Of a stretch of 64,000 nucleotides of DNA, positions 44,201-52,240 are shown piece by piece. This DNA is from CAYMZZ01 sp046297935 (GTDB lineage Bacteria; Bacteroidota; Bacteroidia; Chitinophagales; Chitinophagaceae). The stretch spans positions 1 through 64,000 of the forward strand of contig JBKBHA010000010.1 in NCBI GenBank assembly GCA_046297935.1. The letters are read 5' to 3'. A model generated the notes under the pieces. That model was not told the origin of the DNA. It saw only the letters and a program-made list of their open reading frames with translations, and did no database searches. The stretch's first letter is position 1. Each line of letters starts with the position of its first letter. Position numbers and translations under genes: made by a program.

Positions 44201-44387
44201 CCGGTATCACCAGAGAATAATTTCCGTCAACACCGGTAACGGTACCTGTAGAAGTGCCTTTTACCTGAACCGATGCTGAAGACACGGGATTCCCCCGCTC
44301 ATCTACCACCTTTCCCGTAATCGTACGTTGTGCCAGCAATGCAACAGACAGGCACAAGCATACCAACAGGAGCATTGATTTCTTCAT
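41295..44387 (-). CDS. SusC/RagA family TonB-dependent transporter
   Basis: 1030 residues. Signal peptide ending ALLAQ, CarboxypepD_reg-like domain (RTITGKVVDERGNPVSSASVQVKGTS), a plug with the SusC signature ASIDVLKDATSAALYGSRGAAGVIVVTTKRG, and a 22-strand barrel ending ITAGIDITF. It imports an oligomeric substrate with SusD. The operon order SusC-SusD-lipoprotein is classical. Upstream (44388-44763, divergent from the LytS gene) is the likely promoter. Confidence 0.95.
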   Translation of the reverse strand: MKKSMLLLVCLCLSVALLAQRTITGKVVDERGNPVSSASVQVKGTSTGTVTGVDGNYSLVIPENARQLEFSYVGMTPQLVDIRSGTSTYSVTLLPVSANMEEVVVTGISRARRSEYAGAASKVTDKELRNVPVGSFDQMLQGRAPGLTVLSGNGQPGAAASLQIRGTTSITGGSNPLYVVDGIAVEGDAFQGINPNDIASIDVLKDATSAALYGSRGAAGVIVVTTKRGSSGKMKLGFSGQYGTKFRPEFKYDMMSSSELLVAQEALGLQLPNSSLTAWGNFPTLPGWQYSRQNPNKLVGGVLVPKTDADFAFGDSQLDSIRNINTNWYDYFYRNGTFSNNEISFSGGTGRTRIYSNLGIYNEEGINDPSDMKRVTLRTNMDYADEKLTFALSSNIGYTRRNFQTNALNAFAAFVNPFFVPMVTPGYIGPFAADGEYNVGTGIVYSAPTQLDKTKYDKVYNDQIKATLSAAINYNFTNNIYAGVTGGIDFRHTQNTTYNDPRVFDTYTNTNVRTRTGSISDGYNRLLTLNARAFAGYKNTFAADHDVDFTVYGEYIAVYSKNLNGTAFGIDPRRPNTFAAVTAGNGANQLFQTITGGKSQNKLQSVMGTGRYTFQKKYTITGSYRYDGTSKLPEDNRFKGFWSVGGIWDVMKENFMSNVGFLNTLRVKASYGQSANADNFPYGDFGYLPLYNTQANLTSGQIGIVPDASAPGNPNADWEYTNTLNIGIEFAMLRNKLYGDIQVYDKRTNNLFAQLSLSATGGPFGSIDVNAGKMFNRGIEYSINYDVIRTRDLTWTLNVNGAYNKNEITDLGGITSFELGTSLVSVGKPIGSHFEVKWAGVDASTGAPLYYDLDGKVTPVYSAANRVQDYGTSIPPLTGGFGTSLRFKGFDFSAFFSYAADYYLVNNWEFFLESPNFLGQGINQAKSLNFWQKPGDVASSASPLYQNQFTSKLIQDASFLRLRTVTLSYTMPSSVVERLRHVSNVRFYILGQNLLTWTKWKGLDPENDQNVSLGEYPNPRAITAGIDITF

Positions 44388-44763
44388 AAGCCGAAAATTT
44401 GATTTAATGATAAGGCAGCAATTTCCGGCTGTCTGCTACGACAAACCTGCTGATAAATTCCGAAACATGAAATTCCTGCATTGAAACCCCATATTTAGAA
44501 ACTGACTTTTTATATCCGACGACCGCTTAGGCAAAATGTATGAACGATCGTTTTATAAAAAATGATAAAGCATGCAGCGTTTTGCTGTTTTGTATACTCA
44601 TTGTTATACCTCACTGTTATCCTTCGTTGCACAACCTGCTGCAGTTTTTTACATGTGGTATTCGGATACTGCACTAAACAGGCAGGAATACTTACCATTT
44701 GTAATGGAATTCGGCCTTATTTAGAATTTTTTGACTTGCTTAACAGAAAGCACAGATAGTTTT
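44388..44763. other. 376-bp divergent intergenic region
   Basis: Between the SusC and sensor kinase starts. AT-rich, with several imperfect dyads but no recognisable full promoter, terminator or RNA. I see no gene. Confidence 0.4.
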
Positions 44764-45900
44764 ATGTCCGGATATTCGTTATATCAATTACTGGTGTTCA
44801 GCGAATACCCGTCACATGAGAAGGCTGAAGAATATTCAGGTTCGAAAACCTTTACCACTGCTATGATCAAAGACCTGGTTCTGAAAGCCGTTTTTATTCC
44901 TTTACTCGGAGTCTGCCTGCCATTGTTGTCGGGTATAATAACCTATGGCCGGTACAGTACCTGGGAGTTGATCCTGGCTAATAGTTTTTTCATAGCTACT
45001 TCTTTTGCAATCTGGACAGGCTGCAACTGGATCCACCAAAAAATGCGGCCCCTTTACCGGCCGGTAAAGTCGCTGCCGAGTAAGATGGTACTGGTATGCC
45101 TGATCTCCGGACTCTATGGAGCCTGCGTGGGAGGTCTGGCCGCCCTTATGTGGATAGAGATATCGGGCGAAACAATGGCCAACCCGCCCATTTACCGCTT
45201 TGTGCTGGCCTGTGTTGCGGCCGTCATCCTATTCACCCTCGTTTACGAAATCCTCTTTCTATCGAAAGAACGCGAGCTCGATACACAAATAGTTCATCAA
45301 CTTGATCGCGAGCGGTCGCAGGCCGAATTGCAGGCGCTGGCCAACGAACTGGATCCGCACTTCATATTCAATTCGCTCAACACCCTAAATCACCTGATAC
45401 GCACAGCGCCAACCGAAGCCCTTAATTTCAACTATAAACTGGCTTCAGTATATAAATATTTTTTGCTGAGTAAAAACAAAGAGCTGATCTCTTTGCAGGA
45501 AGAAATGGACTTTTTAAACAGTTATTTTTATCTGTTGAAAATTCGTTTCGAAGAAAAACTACATCTCGAAACCTCTTTAAACGGACATGCTGCTGAAGTG
45601 TTACTTCCACCCTGCTCGCTGCAGATTTTACTGGAGAATGCCATCAAGCATAACGAATTTTCTGAAACCGATCCGCTCACGATACAGATAAGCTTACAGT
45701 CAGATCATTTAAAAGTTAGCAACCGGATCCGCCCAAAGATGTACGCTGTCAACTCTACCGGTATCGGGCTGAAGAACCTTGGATCCCGATACAGACTACT
45801 GATCAATCGATCCATTACAGTGGAAAACAGCCGCGATCGCTTCACAGTAAAGTTACCCTTGATCCATAACCAGTTGTCGCCCCCGGACAAAAAAACCTAA
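44764..45900 (+). CDS. LytS-type sensor histidine kinase
   Basis: 378 residues from ATG 44764. Four membrane helices (about 38-58, 66-82, 106-125, 138-158) are followed by the His_kinase domain with LANELDPHFIFNSLNTLNHLI (H-box), and a HATPase domain with LLENAIKHNEFSETDPL and GIGLKNLGSRYRLL. It probably phosphorylates the LytTR regulator 12 bp downstream. Its sensor part is purely membrane-embedded. Confidence 0.9.
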   Translation: MSGYSLYQLLVFSEYPSHEKAEEYSGSKTFTTAMIKDLVLKAVFIPLLGVCLPLLSGIITYGRYSTWELILANSFFIATSFAIWTGCNWIHQKMRPLYRPVKSLPSKMVLVCLISGLYGACVGGLAALMWIEISGETMANPPIYRFVLACVAAVILFTLVYEILFLSKERELDTQIVHQLDRERSQAELQALANELDPHFIFNSLNTLNHLIRTAPTEALNFNYKLASVYKYFLLSKNKELISLQEEMDFLNSYFYLLKIRFEEKLHLETSLNGHAAEVLLPPCSLQILLENAIKHNEFSETDPLTIQISLQSDHLKVSNRIRPKMYAVNSTGIGLKNLGSRYRLLINRSITVENSRDRFTVKLPLIHNQLSPPDKKT

Positions 45901-45912
45901 AACCACAAAGCC

Positions 45913-46671
45913 ATGTTAAACGCAGTTATTATTGAAGACGAAAGACCAGCCCTCGAGAACCTGGTCGAAGCAATCAACTCGCTGTCCGACGATGTACATA
46001 TCGAAGCCCGCCTTTCTACGGTGCGCGACAGCATCGATTACTTACAAACAGAGCCGCCCATCGATCTTATTTTCAGTGACGTTCAATTGAGCGACGGCCT
46101 TTCATTCGAAATCTTTCAGCATAGCCCGGTAAAAACACCCGTCATATTTATTACAGGCTACGACCAATTTATGCTGAACGCCTTTGAGTATAACGGGATC
46201 GACTACCTGCTCAAGCCTGTTGATCGCGAAAATTTGCGGAAGGCTATATTCAAATACCGCATGCTCGAGAAGCATTTTACCAACGACCAATCCCTACGTA
46301 AACTACTACAATACGTGGGCAATCACCACAAAAAACGTGTGCTCGTTCGCAAAGGCCTCGAAACAATCAGCCTTCGACTCGACGATGTGGTGTTGTTCTA
46401 CACCGAAAACAAAATTGTGTACGTGATCGATCGCTGGGGTAAAAAATTCATGTCAGATCATAATCTGTCGGAATTGGAGGATTCGCTTGATCCGTCGAGC
46501 TATTTCCGCGCCAACAGGCAATACATTATTAACATTGCTTATATACGCGGATTTAAATCGTATGAAAAAGTAAAGATACAGGTGGAACTTACCATGCCCG
46601 AACTCAACCATTGCATCATCATCAGTCAGGAAACAGCACCGCAGTTCAAGGAATGGATGCATAATGCGTAG
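45913..46671 (+). CDS. LytTR-family response regulator
   Basis: 252 residues. Receiver 1-120 with the phospho-acceptor in DLIFSDVQLSDG and VIFITGYDQFMLNAFEYNGIDYLLKPVD; LytTR DNA-binding domain from about 135 (RVLVRKGLETISLRLDDVVLFYTENKIVYVIDRWGKKF, then SSYFRANRQYIINIAYI). It is coupled to the LytS kinase and divergent from the SusC operon, so it is a plausible regulator of it. Confidence 0.92.
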   Translation: MLNAVIIEDERPALENLVEAINSLSDDVHIEARLSTVRDSIDYLQTEPPIDLIFSDVQLSDGLSFEIFQHSPVKTPVIFITGYDQFMLNAFEYNGIDYLLKPVDRENLRKAIFKYRMLEKHFTNDQSLRKLLQYVGNHHKKRVLVRKGLETISLRLDDVVLFYTENKIVYVIDRWGKKFMSDHNLSELEDSLDPSSYFRANRQYIINIAYIRGFKSYEKVKIQVELTMPELNHCIIISQETAPQFKEWMHNA

Positions 46672-46677
46672 TAAATA

Positions 46678-46856
46678 ATGTGCAAATGTGCAAATGTGAA
46701 AATGTGAAAATGGCGCCTTCGGCGAATGTGCAAGTGTGCAAGTGTGCAAATGATCAATTGGGGAATTCGGCAATTCGGCCATCCAAACCGCTCAGTTTAT
46801 AAAAATTGAACATTTGCACATTTGCACATTTGCACATTTCCACATTTGCACATTTT
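46678..46856. repeat. TGTGCAAA inverted-repeat array between convergent genes
   Basis: The left arm (46678-46750) is a run of TGTGCAAA, TGTGAAAA and GTGCAAGT units, with an inner GGCGCCTTCGGCGAA hairpin; the right arm (46809-46856) is the inverse CATTTGCACATT repeated five times. The arms can fold into one long hairpin. It lies between the stops of the LytTR gene and the LuxE-like gene, so it may act as a bidirectional terminator. Related intergenic repeats are frequent in Chitinophagaceae. Confidence 0.7.
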
Positions 46857-47844
46857 ATACTACCAAAAGACTACATCCCCTAATATCCGAATTGTCTAAA
46901 CGGCCAAGTACTTCAAAGCTTCCGTCGGCATGGGTTCGTCCGGCATCGTCGGTAGCAATAAATGCGCAGGAATAGCGGTTAGCGAGATCAATAATATTTA
47001 TCGCCCCTCGGCCAGGCTTGCCTTCGGGTAATATTTGTAAAGGATCATCTTCTTCGCGCAACAGCACTTTCATCCAGGGTACAGTGCTGAACCGACCGTC
47101 GCGAAGGGCATAGGCCTGACTCAACAGTTCTGTCATTCCATACTCGGAACCTATTTCATTTAGCGAAAAAGCCTTCTTCAACAGGTCGTGCAATTCGGCG
47201 CGCTGCATTTCACGGCGTCTGCCTTTCATCCCTCCGGTTTCAATTAGTTTCACCGATCTTAAAGGCATTGGGTAGTGTTCGGCAAAATCAAGCAGGGCAA
47301 AACTCACTCCGATAAGTATGGTCGGCTGTCGCTCTTGTTCCAACCTGCAAAGAGTTTGATGCAATTTTTCCCATTCATTTAAATAAAACCCACTCAACGG
47401 ATGTTCGCTCTCGCGTATCCAGTCGTTGACCATATAAACGAGCGAAGAGTTACCTCGCTCAAGGTAGGAAGGCAGCAACCCCAGGATACAATAAGATTTT
47501 ATATCGCCATAAAACTGTTGAAACCCCTTTCGAAAACTCATTTCGTATACAGCCGTATCCGGAAGTTCATGTCGGCTATTTGTCATTCCAGTAGTACCGC
47601 TGCTTTCGAACCTGATTTGCGGCTCAAACTTACCAGTCCGCACCGCTTGGCTTTTAAAAAAACCAATTGGTAGAAACGGTACTTGCTCCAGCTCGCTGAT
47701 GGCGGAAGGGTTAACTCCCAACAGTCGGCAATATGATTGATATAATGGATTGTGCTCGTATTGAAAATGAAAGGTTTCCAACGCTGCCTCCCGGAAATCG
47801 GAATCCCGGAGTTCCAAAATTTTATGGTTCTGTTCACTTTCCAT
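46855..47844 (-). CDS. LuxE/PaaK-like acyl transferase
   Basis: 329 residues. The motif PQIRFESSGTTGMTNSRHELPD is the AMP/acyl-binding P-loop of the LuxE acyl-protein synthetase group, supported by FHFQYEHNPLYQSYCRLLG (N-terminal), KLIETGGMKGRRREMQRAEL and NEIGSEYGMTELLSQAYAL. Such proteins make acyl adenylates or transfer acyl groups, often in cell-surface or secondary pathways. No lux genes are nearby. Alternative: a coenzyme F390 synthetase relative. Confidence 0.85.
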   Translation of the reverse strand: MESEQNHKILELRDSDFREAALETFHFQYEHNPLYQSYCRLLGVNPSAISELEQVPFLPIGFFKSQAVRTGKFEPQIRFESSGTTGMTNSRHELPDTAVYEMSFRKGFQQFYGDIKSYCILGLLPSYLERGNSSLVYMVNDWIRESEHPLSGFYLNEWEKLHQTLCRLEQERQPTILIGVSFALLDFAEHYPMPLRSVKLIETGGMKGRRREMQRAELHDLLKKAFSLNEIGSEYGMTELLSQAYALRDGRFSTVPWMKVLLREEDDPLQILPEGKPGRGAINIIDLANRYSCAFIATDDAGRTHADGSFEVLGRLDNSDIRGCSLLVV

Positions 47845-47896
47845 CTACCGCCGGTTAGGCTGAAAAAAGAGTATATTTGTTAATCAAAATGGCGTT

Positions 47897-48343
47897 ATGA
47901 AGCTAATTCCCGTATTCACCATCATCGCTGCATCAGTAGCTTTGCTAGGCTGCAGCAAAGATAAGTTTGAAACCACGCCTTCCATAGAAATAACGGAATA
48001 CAACACCCGGGAAATATTTCAGGGCGGCCAACTCGAAGTGATCATGAATTATTTCGATAAAGAGGGTGACCTGAATCAGGGCCGCTTAACCGCTGTGATC
48101 CGTCGTCAAAATATTATACCCATTCTCGACCCCAACCAGGACAAAGCAGATTCACTAACCTATATTTTGCCCGATTTTCCTCCAAGAGACAAAGGAGAGA
48201 TCACTTTTCGTCTGGGATTTAATTTCCTCAAGGAAAGCCTGGCAGAAAACGACACTCTGTTGATTCGTTTTACAGTAACTGACTTGAAGAACAACACCAG
48301 CGATTCGATTCTGACTGAACGGATCGTGGTGCACCTGCCCTGA
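47897..48343 (+). CDS. lipoprotein, unknown beta-sandwich
   Basis: 148 residues with lipobox LLGC. The mature part has beta-strand pattern SIEITEYNTREIFQGGQLEVIMNYFDKEGDLNQGRLTAVIRR, typical of a PKD/Ig-like single domain in Bacteroidota lipoproteins. Its stop overlaps the start of the UbiA-like gene (TGATG), so the two are one unit. No function known. Confidence 0.7.
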   Translation: MKLIPVFTIIAASVALLGCSKDKFETTPSIEITEYNTREIFQGGQLEVIMNYFDKEGDLNQGRLTAVIRRQNIIPILDPNQDKADSLTYILPDFPPRDKGEITFRLGFNFLKESLAENDTLLIRFTVTDLKNNTSDSILTERIVVHLP

Positions 48344-49194
48344 TGCTACGGGTGCTAATTTCCCCCTTGCGAGCCTTTGTATTCAGCAATTTTTTTATTG
48401 CCATATGTGCTGTGGCTATGTGCTGGCAAACGGTCTATCTCTTTCAGCTCAGGGAAGCGAAGGAATTGCTACCCTTCGTATTTTTTTCGACCATGGCCAG
48501 CTACAGTTTTCACTGGTACCTCAGTATGGACACGGCGGGCGACCGATCGCGTGAAAATTGGCTGAAGCGATATCGTCCACTCCACATGGCGCTGCTGATT
48601 GCCGGGATTGCAGGGCTGCTGTATTTTGGAATGGGCCTGCTTGCCTGGTGGCCCTGGCTCCTATTGACGGCGTTCGCAACATTTCTTTATTCCGCACCCA
48701 AATTGCCCTGGCCGATATTTCGATGGCTACGCAAGGTAGCTCTGGGAAAAACCTTCTTTCTGGCAGCAGTGTGGGTTCATGTAACTACTATTCTCCCCTT
48801 GCTAATGTCAGATCAGCAGTGGACGGCCGCCTTCAGCTTGTTTGTATTGAGCCGATTTTTTCTGATCTATGCCATCTGCATCATTTTCGACCTGCGTGAC
48901 CGCGAAAACGACCGCCGCATGGGAATCCGAAGCCTGATCACCTGGCTAAACATTGCTCAGATCAGGATACTGTTTTCCTTTTCCATTTTCGTATGCATTA
49001 TAACAACCGTATTGCTTGGCCTTTTCCATTTCGGCATTGGACAGGTGTTGGTGTTATTGCTGCCGGGGCTGCTCACAGCGCTCAGCTATCCGCTGGCGTC
49101 CCGTCACTTTTCCGACCTTCTCTACTATGCCTGGCTCGATGGATTGATGGCACTTTCGGCCTTCCTGTTTTTTCTGGCCAACTTAATAAAATGA
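48343..49194 (+). CDS. UbiA-like integral membrane protein
   Basis: 283 residues with about eight membrane helices. The motif FDLRDRENDRRMGIRSLITWL resembles the second Asp-rich motif (DxRDxxxD) of UbiA prenyltransferases. The first Asp motif (normally NxxxDxxxD) is only partly recognisable as SMDTAGDRSRENW. The start overlaps the preceding lipoprotein by one base. It may be a prenyltransferase or a divergent family member without activity. Confidence 0.65.
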   Translation: MLRVLISPLRAFVFSNFFIAICAVAMCWQTVYLFQLREAKELLPFVFFSTMASYSFHWYLSMDTAGDRSRENWLKRYRPLHMALLIAGIAGLLYFGMGLLAWWPWLLLTAFATFLYSAPKLPWPIFRWLRKVALGKTFFLAAVWVHVTTILPLLMSDQQWTAAFSLFVLSRFFLIYAICIIFDLRDRENDRRMGIRSLITWLNIAQIRILFSFSIFVCIITTVLLGLFHFGIGQVLVLLLPGLLTALSYPLASRHFSDLLYYAWLDGLMALSAFLFFLANLIK

Positions 49195-49351
49195 TAAAAC
49201 CAACGGCGGGTGCAATATTTCCACTTCATTTTGCATTGGTATAGCAGCTGACTCGATGCTGATCAATTAACATTTTTGTGAACAACTTTTCCAGCAACTG
49301 TGCAGATATAGCACAGTAATTGCAGTAATAAATATTCAACCGGGGTAATTT

Positions 49352-49624
49352 ATGCAGATACATTTCACCAAAGTAGTACACTTCACAAGGCTGATCAAGG
49401 CCGGAGGCCGTTTGCGCGAATTCAATTTCAGAAAACTTCGCCAGCTGGAGGAAGAGATATTTTCCGTAGATACCGTGGATGACCGTGGCAACCGGATTAT
49501 TTTTTATATGCATAAAAAGGGAAATGCCTGGGTTATCATACAACAGGCCCTGCCTGCCTGGATCGCCGAAAACGAACAAAAGTTCCACGAACAGATTGAA
49601 ATGGAACTGCACGGTAATCTGTAA
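49352..49624 (+). CDS. small hypothetical protein
   Basis: 90 residues, a soluble alpha/beta pattern (FTKVVHFTRLIKAGGRLREFNFRKL, then DRGNRIIFYMHKKGNAWVIIQQALPAWI). Many Bacteroidota carry proteins of this size and pattern; no family name recalled. Precedes the DUF2452 gene by about 100 bp. Confidence 0.6.
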   Translation: MQIHFTKVVHFTRLIKAGGRLREFNFRKLRQLEEEIFSVDTVDDRGNRIIFYMHKKGNAWVIIQQALPAWIAENEQKFHEQIEMELHGNL

Positions 49625-49726
49625 TTTCATTAACCGTCATCGTCGGCAGCTCATCTGATCATTTTTTTCTATATCCCACAAACCATCCTGTTTGCTGATT
49701 AGAGATTCGATTAATTTTGCATCTCA

Positions 49727-50515
49727 ATGGTGCAGGTTTACAATTTCCTTGCCTCCTGGCAATTATTTCCTGAAAAAGGGCAATACGAGTGGGGTGAAAG
49801 ACCCCGAAGTGGAATTTATCGGATCGCCAGTTCTGATGAAAAGAAAGAGTTATTGATATTTCATAACTGGGTAAGTCTGGAAGGCAAAGCCTACGAAGCC
49901 GCTTTCAGGGTAGAGGCATCGCGCGATCTACAGCATTATAGCGACACCGATTTTGCCGATCAGGTACAATTGGAACTGGTAGATAGCATCCATTTTGAAC
50001 TTCATTTCTACCGCAAAGGCGAAGCCTTTCTCCATATAGTACATGAAATACAGCCGAACGGCTATTTGAAAATCATTCAACAGGGCACCCGCTCTGATGG
50101 CAGTTCCTACACCAATACTGAAATCTACCACAAGCAGATGAGCGTATTGCCTTATTCTGCTTCAGTTGCAGGCGCACTCATTAAGCCCAATGAAGAAGGA
50201 ATCATCAAACATAAGGCGCTAACCGCCATGGAAGAGCAAACCAATATGCAGCTGGATCAGATACGTAAACAGATCGAATTGCTGGCTCTTCAGGCGCATG
50301 AAATTCAAAAAAGAAAAGAACTGTCGATGATGATCTATAACGCGAAACTCTCATTCAAACCTAATATCGGACAAACCTACTACCTCTATGAGCGCAACGA
50401 CGGTAGTGCCCTGTTGTCGCTGGTGAGTCCAAAAGAATGGGGTCCTTCAGGACCATTTAAAAAATTTGTGGCGGCAGTGAAATTGCTTGCCGACCATACC
50501 TGGATGGAATTATAA
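49727..50515 (+). CDS. DUF2452 protein with N-terminal extension
   Basis: 262 residues. Residues about 140-262 are DUF2452: LPYSASVAGALIKPNEEGIIKHKALTAMEEQTNMQLDQIRKQIELLALQAHEIQKRKELSMMIYNAKLSFKPNIGQTYYLYE. The first 135 residues form an extra beta-rich domain (GIYRIASSDEKKELLIFHNWVSLEGKAYEAAFRVE). Function unknown. It lies 12 bp upstream of the SET-domain gene on the same strand. Confidence 0.8.
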   Translation: MVQVYNFLASWQLFPEKGQYEWGERPRSGIYRIASSDEKKELLIFHNWVSLEGKAYEAAFRVEASRDLQHYSDTDFADQVQLELVDSIHFELHFYRKGEAFLHIVHEIQPNGYLKIIQQGTRSDGSSYTNTEIYHKQMSVLPYSASVAGALIKPNEEGIIKHKALTAMEEQTNMQLDQIRKQIELLALQAHEIQKRKELSMMIYNAKLSFKPNIGQTYYLYERNDGSALLSLVSPKEWGPSGPFKKFVAAVKLLADHTWMEL

Positions 50516-50527
50516 CCAACTGCAGAG

Positions 50528-50986
50528 ATGCCAAAAAAAAATCTTCAACAAAATCTTACTCAGGACAGGGAGGCTGATCTCCGGTTTCCGTTAAAGATTG
50601 CTCGCAGCCGGATAGCAGGCAAAGGGGCATTTGCTATACAAAACATCCCGGCTAAACGAAAACTCGGAAATATGGGCGGCGAAATAATTTCGTACCGCGA
50701 AGCGCAGAAGAGAGTTAAAATGCAACCGGACAATGTGCTGTTTATGGTAGAATTTGATAACGATCCGGTAGCACTTGATGCAAGTGGCGTCAGCAATGCT
50801 CTTCGGCATATCAATCATTCCTGCGACCCGAATACTTATATGAGGCGCGCCTATAGAAAAGTGGAGTTTTACACACTCCGGCCGATCCGTAAAGGGGAAG
50901 AGTTAACTTGCGACTATGGAGAAACCCATCACGAGGGTACTCTGCCCTGTAAATGTGGGGCTTCGAACTGCCGGGGATTTATCTGA
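50528..50986 (+). CDS. SET-domain protein-lysine methyltransferase
   Basis: 152 residues: almost only a SET domain. Motifs are RSRIAGKGAFAIQNIPA (SET-N), ALRHINHSCDPNTY (RHINHSC, SAM and Tyr pocket), GEELTCDYGE and the cysteine-rich post-SET CKCGASNCRGF. SET enzymes transfer methyl groups from SAM to lysine. Bacterial copies outside pathogens are uncommon in most lineages but occur in Bacteroidota. It belongs to the DUF2452-SET pair. Confidence 0.92.
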   Translation: MPKKNLQQNLTQDREADLRFPLKIARSRIAGKGAFAIQNIPAKRKLGNMGGEIISYREAQKRVKMQPDNVLFMVEFDNDPVALDASGVSNALRHINHSCDPNTYMRRAYRKVEFYTLRPIRKGEELTCDYGETHHEGTLPCKCGASNCRGFI

Positions 50987-51018
50987 AATGAACTTACTGT
51001 ACATACAACATTCTCGCC

Positions 51019-51738
51019 ATGACAAAATTATCTGTCAATATCAACAAGCTGGCCACGCTTCGTAATTCACGTGGTGGCAACAACCCCGATCTATTGCAGG
51101 CCACCCGCGATGTACAGGCTTTTGGCGCCGATGGTGTTACAGTACATCCGCGTCCCGACGAACGCCATATACGTTATGCTGATGTTCGGGCGATCAAACC
51201 GCTGATTCAAACCGAGTTCAATATAGAAGGTAATTGCCGGGAAGATAAGTTTGTACAATTGGTGCTGGAGGTAAAGCCGGATCAGGTGACCCTGGTGCCC
51301 GATACACAGGGCCAACTCACATCCGATCACGGTTGGGATACCATAACCCATCGCGAATACCTTCAGTCGATCATTCCGGTCTTTAAAAATGCCGGCATCC
51401 GGGTTTCAATTTTCGTGGATCCGGACCCAACGATGGTAGAAGGAGCAGCTTTGACCGGCACCGACCGAATTGAACTCTATACCGAGTCATACGCCCGCCA
51501 CTTTGAAGCGGGAAGCCATACCGACGCTGTCAGGCCATATATCCTGGCGGCAGAGAAAGCACGAGAGTTGGGCCTGGGTATCAACGCGGGTCACGATCTT
51601 GACCTGCATAACCTTAAATATTTCCGCAGTCATATCCCCTGGCTCGATGAAGTGAGCATCGGCCATGCCCTCATTTGCGACGCCATTTACCTGGGTCTCG
51701 AAAACACGGTGCAGCTTTATAAACGGCAGTTGAGTTAA
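51019..51738 (+). CDS. pdxJ: pyridoxine 5'-phosphate synthase
   Basis: 239 residues, full length. Motifs of PdxJ are present: LSVNINKLATLRNSRGGNNPDLL, DGVTVHPRPDERHIRYADV, TLVPDTQGQLTSDHGWD, VSIFVDPD, LGINAGHDLDLHNLKYF and EVSIGHALICDAIYLGLE. It condenses 3-amino-2-oxopropyl phosphate with deoxyxylulose 5-phosphate into pyridoxine 5'-phosphate (vitamin B6). It starts 33 bp after the SET gene stop. The terminator at 52190 lies 450 bp downstream, so the transcript may be long. Confidence 0.96.
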   Translation: MTKLSVNINKLATLRNSRGGNNPDLLQATRDVQAFGADGVTVHPRPDERHIRYADVRAIKPLIQTEFNIEGNCREDKFVQLVLEVKPDQVTLVPDTQGQLTSDHGWDTITHREYLQSIIPVFKNAGIRVSIFVDPDPTMVEGAALTGTDRIELYTESYARHFEAGSHTDAVRPYILAAEKARELGLGINAGHDLDLHNLKYFRSHIPWLDEVSIGHALICDAIYLGLENTVQLYKRQLS

Positions 51739-51887
51739 AAGCCGGGCAGCAAATCGTAAAAACACGAAGCAAGCCGGGTCTTTGCAGGCTCAGACGACCG
51801 GATTTTCCCGATCTGAAGGCAGATTTAATGCAAAAAACTATGTACTGCCTAAAAATCAGCGGACATTTGTATTGTCATCAAGACAAT

Positions 51888-52150
51888 ATCCTTCGAAAGC
51901 CGATAGTCCAACGAATCCCGGAAAAACCCACAATCCAAATCCGGAAAAAGCCAAAAACCGTATATCCTTTAAAAGCCGGAAACCTGACCTTGAAAATGGC
52001 ACCGTTTTAGTCCAATTGCCATCGAAGAACTGAACCAATCCTTTGAAAGCCAGGTCCACTATGAAAGCCTGTCCACATCCTTTGAAAGTCGAACCAAATC
52101 CGCATCCACCGAAGAAACCGAATTGTTAATCCTCAAAATCTAAGACCCTA
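51888..52150 (+). repeat. degenerate tandem array of about 25-bp units
   Basis: Units of the type ATCCTTTGAAAGCC recur at 51888, 51915 (ATCCCGGAAAAACC), 51939, 51964, 52038, 52058 (partial), 52077 and, weakly, 52096 and 52132. Spacings are near 25 bp or multiples. The 450-bp gap after pdxJ (51739-52189) otherwise has no convincing gene. A TTG-start frame of 83 codons covers part of it but reads only the repeat. It ends at a strong terminator, so it may be a transcribed 3' UTR or small RNA. Confidence 0.5.
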
Positions 52151-52189
52151 TTCGAAAAAAATCTACTCTCTGATTCAAAGATTTTGAAG

Positions 52190-52217
52190 CCGCGCTGAGA
52201 ACCAGCGCGGTTTTTTT
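52190..52217 (+). terminator. strong intrinsic terminator
   Basis: CCGCGCTG pairs with CAGCGCGG around AGAAC, followed by TTTTTTT. It functions on the plus strand and ends the pdxJ/repeat transcript. The opposite strand has no U-tract. Confidence 0.9.
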
Positions 52218-52240
52218 ATTTGTTAGGCGGCAACATTCGT

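Noticed and set aside
51782..52033. 83-codon frame with TTG start after pdxJ
   Set aside because: No ATG, no family and the translation follows a degenerate DNA repeat; treated as repeat, not gene.
51888..52150. Possible CRISPR array
   Set aside because: Units are about 14 bp and degenerate, with spacers of only 6-13 bp; no cas genes in the window.
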